From Ruminococcus sp. (GTDB lineage Bacteria > Bacillota > Clostridia > Oscillospirales > Acutalibacteraceae), in contig JAFVVB010000006.1 in NCBI GenBank assembly GCA_017502425.1, forward strand, positions 1-14,637: 14,637 nt of DNA. Direction: 5' to 3'. Both the position numbers and the translations under genes were made by a program. Position 1 is the stretch's first letter. The number at the start of each line of letters is the position of its first letter. The notes below the pieces were generated by a model. It was given only the letters and a program-made list of their open reading frames with translations. It was not told the DNA's origin and made no database searches. Positions 7,307 to 12,450 of the stretch are shown in pieces.

Positions 7307-7600
7307 CTAAAGTATCAGATACATAAGTGCCAGTATAAGCGTGGTATCGGCTTTTTCGCTGAGCAGCAAAGCGATAAGCAGTACTATCATACTCTTTTCG
7401 CTGTCTTTCATAAAAACATCGATTAAGTTTAAGCTTTTTTCTTTATGCTCCATTTGCTTTTTATGTACCTTTTCGGTGTTTTCGCTCTTTTCTTCTTTTA
7501 CGATGTGTTCACCCTTTTGCTCTTGTGAACTGCTGTTATGAGCTTTTGAATACATCTGCTGTAAACGTTGCATAGCTTCGTTTTGCATTCGGTCAGGCAT
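7307..7600 (-). CDS. Uncharacterised 97-residue protein with hydrophobic C-terminus
   Basis: Function not recognised. The N-terminal third (about 1-25) is Gln/Met-rich. A highly charged, low-complexity linker follows (about 26-55, rich in Glu, Lys, Gln and His), then an amphipathic segment SLNLIDVFMKDSEKS. The C-terminus has two short hydrophobic runs, MIVLLIALLL and LILALMYLIL, split by the polar SEKADTT. Each run is only about ten residues, so this could be an interrupted membrane helix, a shallow hairpin or a self-assembling amphipathic segment. A strong GGAGG lies five bases before the ATG at 7600, supporting a real gene. It is the last of three small genes, 12 bases after the 126-residue gene, and ends one base from the proA stop. 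From memory, short proteins with similar C-termini occur in spore-forming Clostridia, but this was not checked. Confidence 0.72.
   Translation of the reverse strand: MPDRMQNEAMQRLQQMYSKAHNSSSQEQKGEHIVKEEKSENTEKVHKKQMEHKEKSLNLIDVFMKDSEKSMIVLLIALLLSEKADTTLILALMYLIL
7329..7356 (+). terminator. Possible proA terminator inside the opposing gene
   Basis: On the plus strand GCC and GGC, plus GTAT and GTAT (with G-U pairs), can form a stem of about seven pairs with one A/C mismatch around a seven-base loop, followed by TTTTT (7352-7356). It starts 24 bases after the proA stop, within the 3' end of the minus-strand small gene. The stem is imperfect, so this is tentative. Confidence 0.35.
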
Positions 7601-7612
7601 ATTTACCTCCGA

Positions 7613-7993
7613 CTAAAATAGTGAATCAAGTATACCGAAATCTTTGATAAGTGGTAGAAGTTTCATCATTTTTATTATTTTTGATGCTTCGTCGAGTTTC
7701 TGCTTTCGTGTATCAGAAAGAAATGGTCGAAGTGCAAAGAGCAGACGCGAAGTATCGTCTTCTTTGCTTATATTGCTTAAAAGAGGTGCGAATTTCGTTA
7801 CCATACTCAAAGTATCATCTTTTGAGTATGATAAAAGAGATGACAGCATATCGGTACTGTTTTTAGTATTATTTTCGCTTTTGGGCTGCTCGGTGTTTTG
7901 CGTAAGACCTAGCATATCCCCCAGCCCCTTTATTTTAGAAAGGGCTGCGGGGTCACTCAGAATCTCGTTTAATTTACTGCTGATATCGTCCAT
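7613..7993 (-). CDS. Uncharacterised 126-residue helical protein
   Basis: Function not recognised. Three parts are visible: an N-terminal helix with EILSDPAALSKIKGLGDMLG (about 10-29); an Asn/Ser/Lys/Glu-rich linker (about 31-48); and a helical C-terminal half with LSSLLSYSKDD, a phase with LLFALRPFLSDTRKQKLDEA (about 83-102), and the final IIKMMKLLPLIKDFGILDSLF. There is no signal peptide, no cysteine and no clear membrane helix. The opening ILSDP resembles a segment of the 77-residue upstream protein, hinting at shared ancestry or a shared binding surface. The ATG at 7993 follows the upstream stop by one base and has only a weak GGG upstream, so translation is probably coupled. It is the middle gene of a three-gene operon. 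Confidence 0.75.
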   Translation of the reverse strand: MDDISSKLNEILSDPAALSKIKGLGDMLGLTQNTEQPKSENNTKNSTDMLSSLLSYSKDDTLSMVTKFAPLLSNISKEDDTSRLLFALRPFLSDTRKQKLDEASKIIKMMKLLPLIKDFGILDSLF

Positions 7994-7994
7994 T

Positions 7995-8228
7995 TTAACC
8001 CATCAGCTTTTTTATAAGTGCCTGAGCCTGTGGAGTTGAGAGAATCTTCTGAGCTTCTTTTGGGTCTGATAAAATCGAGCTGATTTTATCCGCCTGCTTT
8101 TTGTCCATATTCTCTAGCACTTTATCGAGTTTACCTTTTTGTAGCGCATCTTTCACCTGGGTGCTGTCAGCGTTTAGTCTTTGAGAAAGCATATTTATCA
8201 TTGAATCTATCTGTTCTTTATTTGCCAT
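7995..8228 (-). CDS. Uncharacterised 77-residue helical protein
   Basis: Function not recognised. The small, soluble-looking protein appears to be all helix and is rich in Lys, Gln, Asp and Leu. It begins MANKEQIDSMINMLSQ, has VKDALQKGKLDKVLENM in the middle, and ends with ISSILSDPKEAQKILSTP and QALIKKLMG. It has no cysteine and no hydrophobic segment long enough for a membrane. A GTG at 8237 is in frame, but the ATG at 8228 is preferred: GAGGTG lies four bases before it and overlaps that GTG. It is the first gene of the three-gene small-protein operon, divergent from the phosphoesterase gene. The conserved-looking DP-containing repeats and the compact operon support it being a real gene. Confidence 0.78.
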   Translation of the reverse strand: MANKEQIDSMINMLSQRLNADSTQVKDALQKGKLDKVLENMDKKQADKISSILSDPKEAQKILSTPQAQALIKKLMG

Positions 8229-8251
8229 ATATAACACCTCGTTAATATACT
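8222..8251 (+). promoter_or_regulatory. Probable sigma-A promoter of the phosphoesterase gene
   Basis: TTGCCA (8222-8227) and TATACT (8246-8251) are 18 bases apart, placing the start point about 29 bases before the ATG at 8287. The -35 lies over the first codons of the divergent 77-residue gene. Confidence 0.55.
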
Positions 8252-8277
8252 ATGCACAATACCCTCTATTATGTCAG
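8249..8277 (-). promoter_or_regulatory. Possible promoter of the three-gene small-protein operon
   Basis: On the minus strand CTGACA (8277-8272) and CATAGT (8254-8249) have a 17-base spacer. The -10 is poor (4 of 6). It overlaps the -10 of the divergent promoter, so if both are real they would compete for polymerase. Confidence 0.35.
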
Positions 8278-8286
8278 GAGTTTTTT

Positions 8287-8754
8287 ATGAGAATACTGGT
8301 TGTTTCAGATACACACGGCGATTTTTACTCATTTGATAAAGCCGTAAAAGAGCAAAAAAGTGCCGATGTCATCATTCACTGTGGTGACAGCAACGACGAA
8401 GTCGATAGAATTAAGTCGATATATAAAGACAAGGCAGTATTCGCAGTTAAAGGAAACTGCGACTTCTGCTCCCCTTTAGAAAGCGTCGAAACGATAACTA
8501 TCGAAGGTAAAAAGATATTTATCACTCACGGTCATCTTTTTAATGCTAAGATGACTTTATATAATCTATCCTGTGCCGCAAGAGAAGAAAAAGCAGACAT
8601 AGTAGTTTTCGGTCATACTCATAACGCATTAAGCGAATATGACGACGGACTATATATTTTGAATCCGGGCTCACTGCACGGATACAACGCTTCCTATGCG
8701 TACATAGACATAACTGAAAACGGCATTATGACAAATATTGTGAAGTTGAAATAA
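8287..8754 (+). CDS. YfcE/MJ0936-family metallophosphoesterase
   Basis: A 155-residue single-domain phosphodiesterase of the calcineurin-like superfamily. All metal-binding motifs are present: SDTHG (7-11), HCGDSND (31-37, Asp34), GNCD (56-59), THGH (80-83) and GHTH (109-112). The substrate-side NPGSLHGYN (126-134) is also there. Family members hydrolyse phosphodiesters such as bis-pNPP or 2',3'-cAMP in vitro with manganese or nickel; the natural substrate is usually unknown. AGGAG lies seven bases before the ATG. It stands alone between a divergent operon and the holB promoter, with no obvious terminator after it. In many Clostridia this gene follows rph-rdgB; those are not present here. Confidence 0.92.
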   Translation: MRILVVSDTHGDFYSFDKAVKEQKSADVIIHCGDSNDEVDRIKSIYKDKAVFAVKGNCDFCSPLESVETITIEGKKIFITHGHLFNAKMTLYNLSCAAREEKADIVVFGHTHNALSEYDDGLYILNPGSLHGYNASYAYIDITENGIMTNIVKLK

Positions 8755-8778
8755 AATATAGATTTTTATGATACATTG

Positions 8779-8787
8779 TGATATAAT
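8779..8787 (+). promoter_or_regulatory. Extended -10 promoter of holB
   Basis: TGaTATAAT (8779-8787) is a full extended -10, with a perfect -10 hexamer 27 bases upstream of the holB ATG. No good -35 is seen at 16-18 bases, which an extended -10 can tolerate. Confidence 0.6.
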
Positions 8788-8814
8788 TAATTGGTTTTAG
8801 AGGGAGGTAGGTTT

Positions 8815-9660
8815 ATGAGCGACTATAAAGCAAAAGTCGAAAATGTTTTTTCCGATTTAGTCAGCCAAAAACGTATACCTCACGCTGTGCTTATTGAAGG
8901 AAGTGACAAAGAGCTTTTAAACTATGCTGTAATGTATTTATCCATGTACGCTGTGTGTAAAGAAAGCTTTCGTCCGTGCACTGTGTGTAACAGCTGTAAA
9001 AAAGCTATGGATAACACTCACCCTGATATCTACACTCCTAAGCTCAGCGGTAAAACCAACATCATCAGCGTCGAAGCTGTACGAGAGCTTATCAAAGACG
9101 CTTCTATCATTCCTAATGAATCAGACACTAAAGTTTTTATACTTAAAGATGTCGATAAATGTATGGCTGAGATTTCTCAGAACGCTTTTCTGAAAATTTT
9201 AGAAGAGCCACCTCAGAGCACGCTGTTCATATTAACTGCGTCTAACTCTAAAAAACTGCTCTCTACCATACTATCACGTGTACAGGTTTTCTCGCTTAAT
9301 ACTGAAAATATCATTGATGAGCAAACATCAAAACTAGCAAAAGACATCATCAGTGGTATACTGAGTGTAAGTGAGCTTGAGCTGATGTACGCCAGTGCAA
9401 AACTAAACTCAAGACCTGTGTTTAAAGAAACACTTAATCTTGTGAGCGAGTATCTGCGTCAGGGACTAAGCTGCGCAGTAGGATGCGACAATGAGAGCGA
9501 AACCGCACGACTCATCTCGAAAAAGCTCACTAAATCAAGAATAATCAAACTGATTGAACTTTGTTCAAAAGCAACTATCAGAGCAGACCGTAACGTAAAT
9601 ATGAATTTACTGTGCACTTGGCTTTGCTCGGAATTACGGAGGATTTCATGGCAGAGGTAA
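8815..9660 (+). CDS. holB: DNA polymerase III delta prime subunit
   Basis: Delta prime is the stator-like clamp-loader subunit that works with tau/gamma and delta to load the beta clamp. It is a 281-residue AAA+ fold protein. The opening SQKRIPHAVLIEGSD keeps the delta prime PHA-LIEG pattern, but the Walker A lysine/threonine are gone (GSDKELL at 29-35), and the Walker B region reads LKDVDK. A four-cysteine zinc module is intact (Cys48, 55, 58, 61). LEEPP is at 129-133, and the arginine finger is in ILSRVQ (Arg155), where the usual SRC has become SRV. Loss of nucleotide binding is normal for many delta prime subunits. I chose the ATG at 8815 over an upstream non-ATG start at 8791 because AGGGAGG lies just before it. 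The 3' end overlaps ricT by 13 bases. Confidence 0.92.
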   Translation: MSDYKAKVENVFSDLVSQKRIPHAVLIEGSDKELLNYAVMYLSMYAVCKESFRPCTVCNSCKKAMDNTHPDIYTPKLSGKTNIISVEAVRELIKDASIIPNESDTKVFILKDVDKCMAEISQNAFLKILEEPPQSTLFILTASNSKKLLSTILSRVQVFSLNTENIIDEQTSKLAKDIISGILSVSELELMYASAKLNSRPVFKETLNLVSEYLRQGLSCAVGCDNESETARLISKKLTKSRIIKLIELCSKATIRADRNVNMNLLCTWLCSELRRISWQR

Positions 9661-10514
9661 TCGGAGTAAGATTTAAACAGGTAGGAAAAATTTACTATTT
9701 TGATCCTGTTGATATAAAATTTAACAGCGGTGAATATGTTATCGTAGAGACTGCACGCGGCGTTGAATGTGGCGAAGTAGCTACATCTAATCGTGAAGTA
9801 GACGACGAAAACATTGTACATCCGCTGAAAATGGTCATCAGAAAAGCAACCGACGATGACCTAAAACATCTCAAAGAGAATAAACTCAAGGAAAAAGACG
9901 CACTCAAAACATGCGAAAAACTCGTTAGTCAGCACGGCCTTGAGATGAAGCTGGTTGACGTTGAATACACTTTTGATAATTCAAAAATTATGTTCTACTT
10001 CACAGCAGACGGTCGAGTGGATTTCAGAGCTTTAGTCAAGGATTTAGCGTCCGTTTTCAGGACCAGAATTGAGCTTAGACAAATCGGTGTCAGAGATGAA
10101 GCGAAGATGCTGGGTGGTTTAGGAGTATGCGGTAAACCGTTTTGCTGCTCCAGTTTCTTAGGAGAATTCCAGCCTGTATCCATCAAAATGGCTAAAGAGC
10201 AGGGGCTCTCCCTCTCTCCTGTGAAAATCTCGGGCACATGTGGCAGACTTATGTGCTGTTTAAAATACGAGCAGGAAGCCTACACAGATTTATTAAAGCG
10301 CACTCCTAAGGTAGGCGCTATCGTCAAAACCCCTATGGGTAAAGGTTTGGTTGTGGAAAACAACCTGCTCACCCAGACTTTAAAAGTCAAGATGGATAAC
10401 ACTCCTGACGAAGCTGCTCCACAGACTTTCAAAGTAAAAGAAGTGAAGCTTTTAAAAGATGGCTACATCAAAGTAAACAAGAAGGAACTTGACGAGCTCA
10501 AAAATCTGGAATAA
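9648..10514 (+). CDS. ricT: PSP1-domain protein RicT (YaaT)
   Basis: In Bacillus, RicT (YaaT) forms a complex with RicA and RicF. That complex binds [4Fe-4S] clusters, aids RNase Y-dependent mRNA maturation and affects sporulation and competence. This 288-residue protein has the PSP1 core: an N-terminal domain with VRFKQVGKIYYF and the ARGVECGEV motif, a middle IELRQIGVRDEAKMLGGLG stretch, and six clustered cysteines in VCGKPFCC (Cys161, 166, 167) and GTCGRLMCCLKYE (Cys198, 203, 204). A KOW-like basic C-terminus follows. The ATG at 9648 has GGAGG six bases upstream; a non-ATG start at 9612 is possible but lacks a ribosome binding site. It overlaps holB by 13 bases, as in the Bacillus holB-yaaT pair. 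No terminator separates it from the ferredoxin gene. Confidence 0.93.
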   Translation: MAEVIGVRFKQVGKIYYFDPVDIKFNSGEYVIVETARGVECGEVATSNREVDDENIVHPLKMVIRKATDDDLKHLKENKLKEKDALKTCEKLVSQHGLEMKLVDVEYTFDNSKIMFYFTADGRVDFRALVKDLASVFRTRIELRQIGVRDEAKMLGGLGVCGKPFCCSSFLGEFQPVSIKMAKEQGLSLSPVKISGTCGRLMCCLKYEQEAYTDLLKRTPKVGAIVKTPMGKGLVVENNLLTQTLKVKMDNTPDEAAPQTFKVKEVKLLKDGYIKVNKKELDELKNLE

Positions 10515-10532
10515 ATTTTTTCGTCAAAATAA

Positions 10533-10560
10533 TTGCTTTTTTTATAAAGTATGCTACAAT
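10533..10560 (+). promoter_or_regulatory. Ferredoxin promoter
   Basis: TTGCTT (10533-10538) and TACAAT (10555-10560) are 16 bases apart, and the -10 is extended by TGc (10552-10554). The start point would be about 28 bases before the ferredoxin ATG. Confidence 0.65.
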
Positions 10561-10594
10561 ATACTTGTATCATTTAATAAGGAGGTTTATTTAA

Positions 10595-10768
10595 ATGGCT
10601 TATGTAATTGATAAAGATACTTGCATCGGTTGTGGTGCTTGTGCAGATCAGTGCCCTTGCGAAGCTATCGCTGAGGATGATGGCAAGTTCGCTATCGACG
10701 CTGACACATGTGTAGACTGCGGTGCTTGTGCAGGTCAGTGCCCTGTTGAAGCTATTGCTGAGGGTTAA
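10595..10768 (+). CDS. 2[4Fe-4S] ferredoxin
   Basis: A 57-residue clostridial-type ferredoxin, a small soluble electron carrier. Two CxxCxxCxxxCP cluster motifs are intact: Cys10, 13, 16, 20 with Pro21 and Cys39, 42, 45, 49 with Pro50. Cys22 is extra, where PVEAI would be usual (here PCEAI). The protein is acidic, as is typical. A strong GGAGG lies nine bases before the ATG. The two halves are close copies at the DNA level as well (see the repeat entry). It sits between ricT and trmN with its own promoter and terminator, implying independent and possibly high expression. In Bacillus the corresponding slot holds yabA, which I do not find here. Confidence 0.95.
   Translation: MAYVIDKDTCIGCGACADQCPCEAIAEDDGKFAIDADTCVDCGACAGQCPVEAIAEG
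10631..10763 (+). repeat. Internal DNA duplication within the ferredoxin gene
   Basis: Positions 10631-10676 and 10718-10763 match at about 40 of 46 bases, offset by 87 bases (29 codons). Each copy encodes one cluster-binding half. The similarity includes third codon positions, more than protein conservation alone needs. Confidence 0.7.
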
Positions 10769-10785
10769 TTTTACTTAATACAAAG

Positions 10786-10812
10786 AGCTCACGGTTTTCC
10801 GTGGGCTTTTTT
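10786..10812 (+). terminator. Intrinsic terminator of the ferredoxin gene
   Basis: AGCTCACGG (10786-10794) pairs with CCGTGGGCT (10799-10807) as nine pairs with one G-U and a TTTT loop. The T-run directly follows (10807-10812). It lies 18 bases after the stop. Confidence 0.9.
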
Positions 10813-10813
10813 G

Positions 10814-10842
10814 TTTGCATAAACGCTGATATATGATATAAT
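10814..10842 (+). promoter_or_regulatory. Promoter of the trmN-rsmI-folC operon
   Basis: TTTGCA (10814-10819) and TATAAT (10837-10842) have a 17-base spacer, with TGa extending the -10. It starts two bases after the ferredoxin terminator's T-run. Confidence 0.7.
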
Positions 10843-10866
10843 AAAATTTAATGTGGAGGTGATTTC

Positions 10867-11625
10867 ATGCTAAGTAGTAACGAAAAATTTGAACCACTTG
10901 GAAATGGTATCGAGATTATCGTCAGCGATATTCACCATTTTTCGACCGATACCATACTACTCTCTGACTTTGCTAAACCAAAAGCATCAGACTACGTCGT
11001 CGAACTCGGTACAGGATGCGGTACTATGCCACTACTGTGGGTTAGAGATAAAAAAATCAAAGAAATCACCGCTATCGATATTCAGCAGGATGCTATCGAT
11101 ATGCTCACTAAAAGCATAAATCATAACATTGAAAACGGAAACGATAACTGCTCATGTATAAAGCCGATGTGTGCTGATTTGAAAGATTTAAAAGGCAAGT
11201 GTGAGTTCGGCAAATACAACTTAGTCGTGTGCAATCCTCCGTATAAACTAAGCGGAAGCGGTATCACTAACCCAGATAGCAAAAAGTTACTCGCTCGTCA
11301 CGAAGAAAGCTGTACACTCGACGATATATGTGAGACTGCGTCGCATCTTTTACAGTTTTCAGGAAGGCTGTGTATTTGCCAGCGCCCTGAAAGACTAGCT
11401 GACGTTATGGAAAGTATGCGCAAGTTTTCTATCGAGCCGAAAAGACTCAGACTTGTACAGCAACGCCTTTGCAAGGAGCCCAAGCTTTTCTTACTCGAAG
11501 GCAGATATAAAGGAAACCGCGGTTTCATGCAGGTATTGCCGACGCTGTTCATAGAAAATGAGCACGGAGATTTTTCCGATGAAATGAAAGAAATATACGG
11601 TTTATATAAAGAAGGTAGAATATGA
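10867..11625 (+). CDS. tRNA1(Val) adenine-37 N6-methyltransferase-like protein (TrmN6/YabB)
   Basis: A 252-residue Rossmann-fold SAM-dependent methyltransferase. Motif I is ELGTGCG (46-52), the acidic motif II region is ITAIDIQ, and the adenine-N6 catalytic motif NPPY is at 123-126. The N-terminal IIVSDIHHFSTDTILLSDFA matches the YabB/TrmN6 family, which methylates A37 of tRNA-Val in E. coli; the substrate in Clostridia is less certain. RGFMQVLPTLFIE near the end is also family-like. TGGAGGTGA sits just before the ATG. The stop overlaps the rsmI start (ATGA), and the pairing with rsmI matches yabB-yabC in Bacillus, though the intervening GIY-YIG gene (yazA) is absent. RlmF- or PrmC-like methyltransferases share NPPY but not this N-terminus. 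Confidence 0.88.
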   Translation: MLSSNEKFEPLGNGIEIIVSDIHHFSTDTILLSDFAKPKASDYVVELGTGCGTMPLLWVRDKKIKEITAIDIQQDAIDMLTKSINHNIENGNDNCSCIKPMCADLKDLKGKCEFGKYNLVVCNPPYKLSGSGITNPDSKKLLARHEESCTLDDICETASHLLQFSGRLCICQRPERLADVMESMRKFSIEPKRLRLVQQRLCKEPKLFLLEGRYKGNRGFMQVLPTLFIENEHGDFSDEMKEIYGLYKEGRI

Positions 11626-12440
11626 GCATTTTATACGTAGTGGGTACTCCTATCGGTAATTTAGGCGATATATCTCAAAGAGCGCTCGACACACTAAACG
11701 AGGTGGATTTCATCGCCGCAGAAGATACCCGCGTGACTTTAAAACTTCTCAACCATTTCGGTATAAAGAAACCGATGGTCAGCTATTTTGAGCATAATAA
11801 AGAATACAGAGGTCAGATTATCTGTGACCGCATCAAAGGTGGCGAAAGCTGTGCTATTGTAACCGATGCTGGTATGCCGTGTATTTCAGACCCAGGCGAA
11901 CTACTCATAAAGCAGTGTGAAGAGCAGGATATCAAAACCGTTGTCGTTCCGGGTCCGAGTGCAGTTATTTCGGCACTTTGTGTTTCGGGACTTGCTACGG
12001 GACGCTTCTGCTTTGAGGGGTTTTTATCTGTCAATAAAAAAAGCAGAGCTGAGCATTTAGAGTCACTTTTAAGCGAAAAGCGTACTATGATTTTCTACGA
12101 AGCCCCTCATAAACTTCCGAACACCTTAGTGGATTTACTGAGCGCTTTCGGTGAGCGTAAACTCACCATTGCGCGAGAGCTGACTAAGGTTCACGAAGAA
12201 ATTATCCGCACCACTACTAAAGAAGCGGTTAGCAGGTTCGTTGACGCCCCACTAAAAGGTGAGATAGTACTCATTTTAGAAGGTAAAACCGACGAAGAGG
12301 AAGAACTCTACACACTCGAAGATGCCGTGAAAATCGCGAAAAACCTCATAAACAACGGTGAAAAACCGTCAAACGCGGCTAAAGAAGCATCAAAAATCAC
12401 TAAAATCCGTAAAAACGATATTTATAAAGAACTTATTTAA
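11622..12440 (+). CDS. rsmI: 16S rRNA cytidine-1402 2'-O-methyltransferase
   Basis: RsmI 2'-O-methylates C1402 in helix 44 of 16S rRNA, fine-tuning the decoding centre. It is a tetrapyrrole-methylase-fold protein of 272 residues (the E. coli protein is about 286). VVGTPIGNLGDIS (6-18) and FIAAEDTR (30-37) are the family signatures, followed by the SAM-loop TDAGMPCISDPGE and PGPSAV. FYEAPHKL and ARELTKVHEEI occur in the C-terminal half. It starts in an ATGA overlap with trmN, so the two are translationally coupled, and folC begins ten bases after its stop. The C-terminal lysine-rich tail (about 235-272) looks helical. Confidence 0.95.
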   Translation: MSILYVVGTPIGNLGDISQRALDTLNEVDFIAAEDTRVTLKLLNHFGIKKPMVSYFEHNKEYRGQIICDRIKGGESCAIVTDAGMPCISDPGELLIKQCEEQDIKTVVVPGPSAVISALCVSGLATGRFCFEGFLSVNKKSRAEHLESLLSEKRTMIFYEAPHKLPNTLVDLLSAFGERKLTIARELTKVHEEIIRTTTKEAVSRFVDAPLKGEIVLILEGKTDEEEELYTLEDAVKIAKNLINNGEKPSNAAKEASKITKIRKNDIYKELI

Positions 12441-12450
12441 AGGACTAAAA

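Noticed and set aside
7644..8039. Plus-strand frame opposite the 126-residue gene
   Set aside because: The minus-strand reading has operon spacing, coupled starts and a coherent helical protein; the plus-strand product is Ser/Phe-rich with no ribosome binding site.
9612..9647. N-terminal extension of ricT from a non-ATG codon
   Set aside because: GGAGG lies just before the ATG at 9648, and the protein from there starts like known YaaT proteins.
12358..12450. N-terminal extension of folC
   Set aside because: It would overlap rsmI by 83 bases, encode a basic peptide unlike FolC, and lacks a ribosome binding site; the ATG at 12451 has one.
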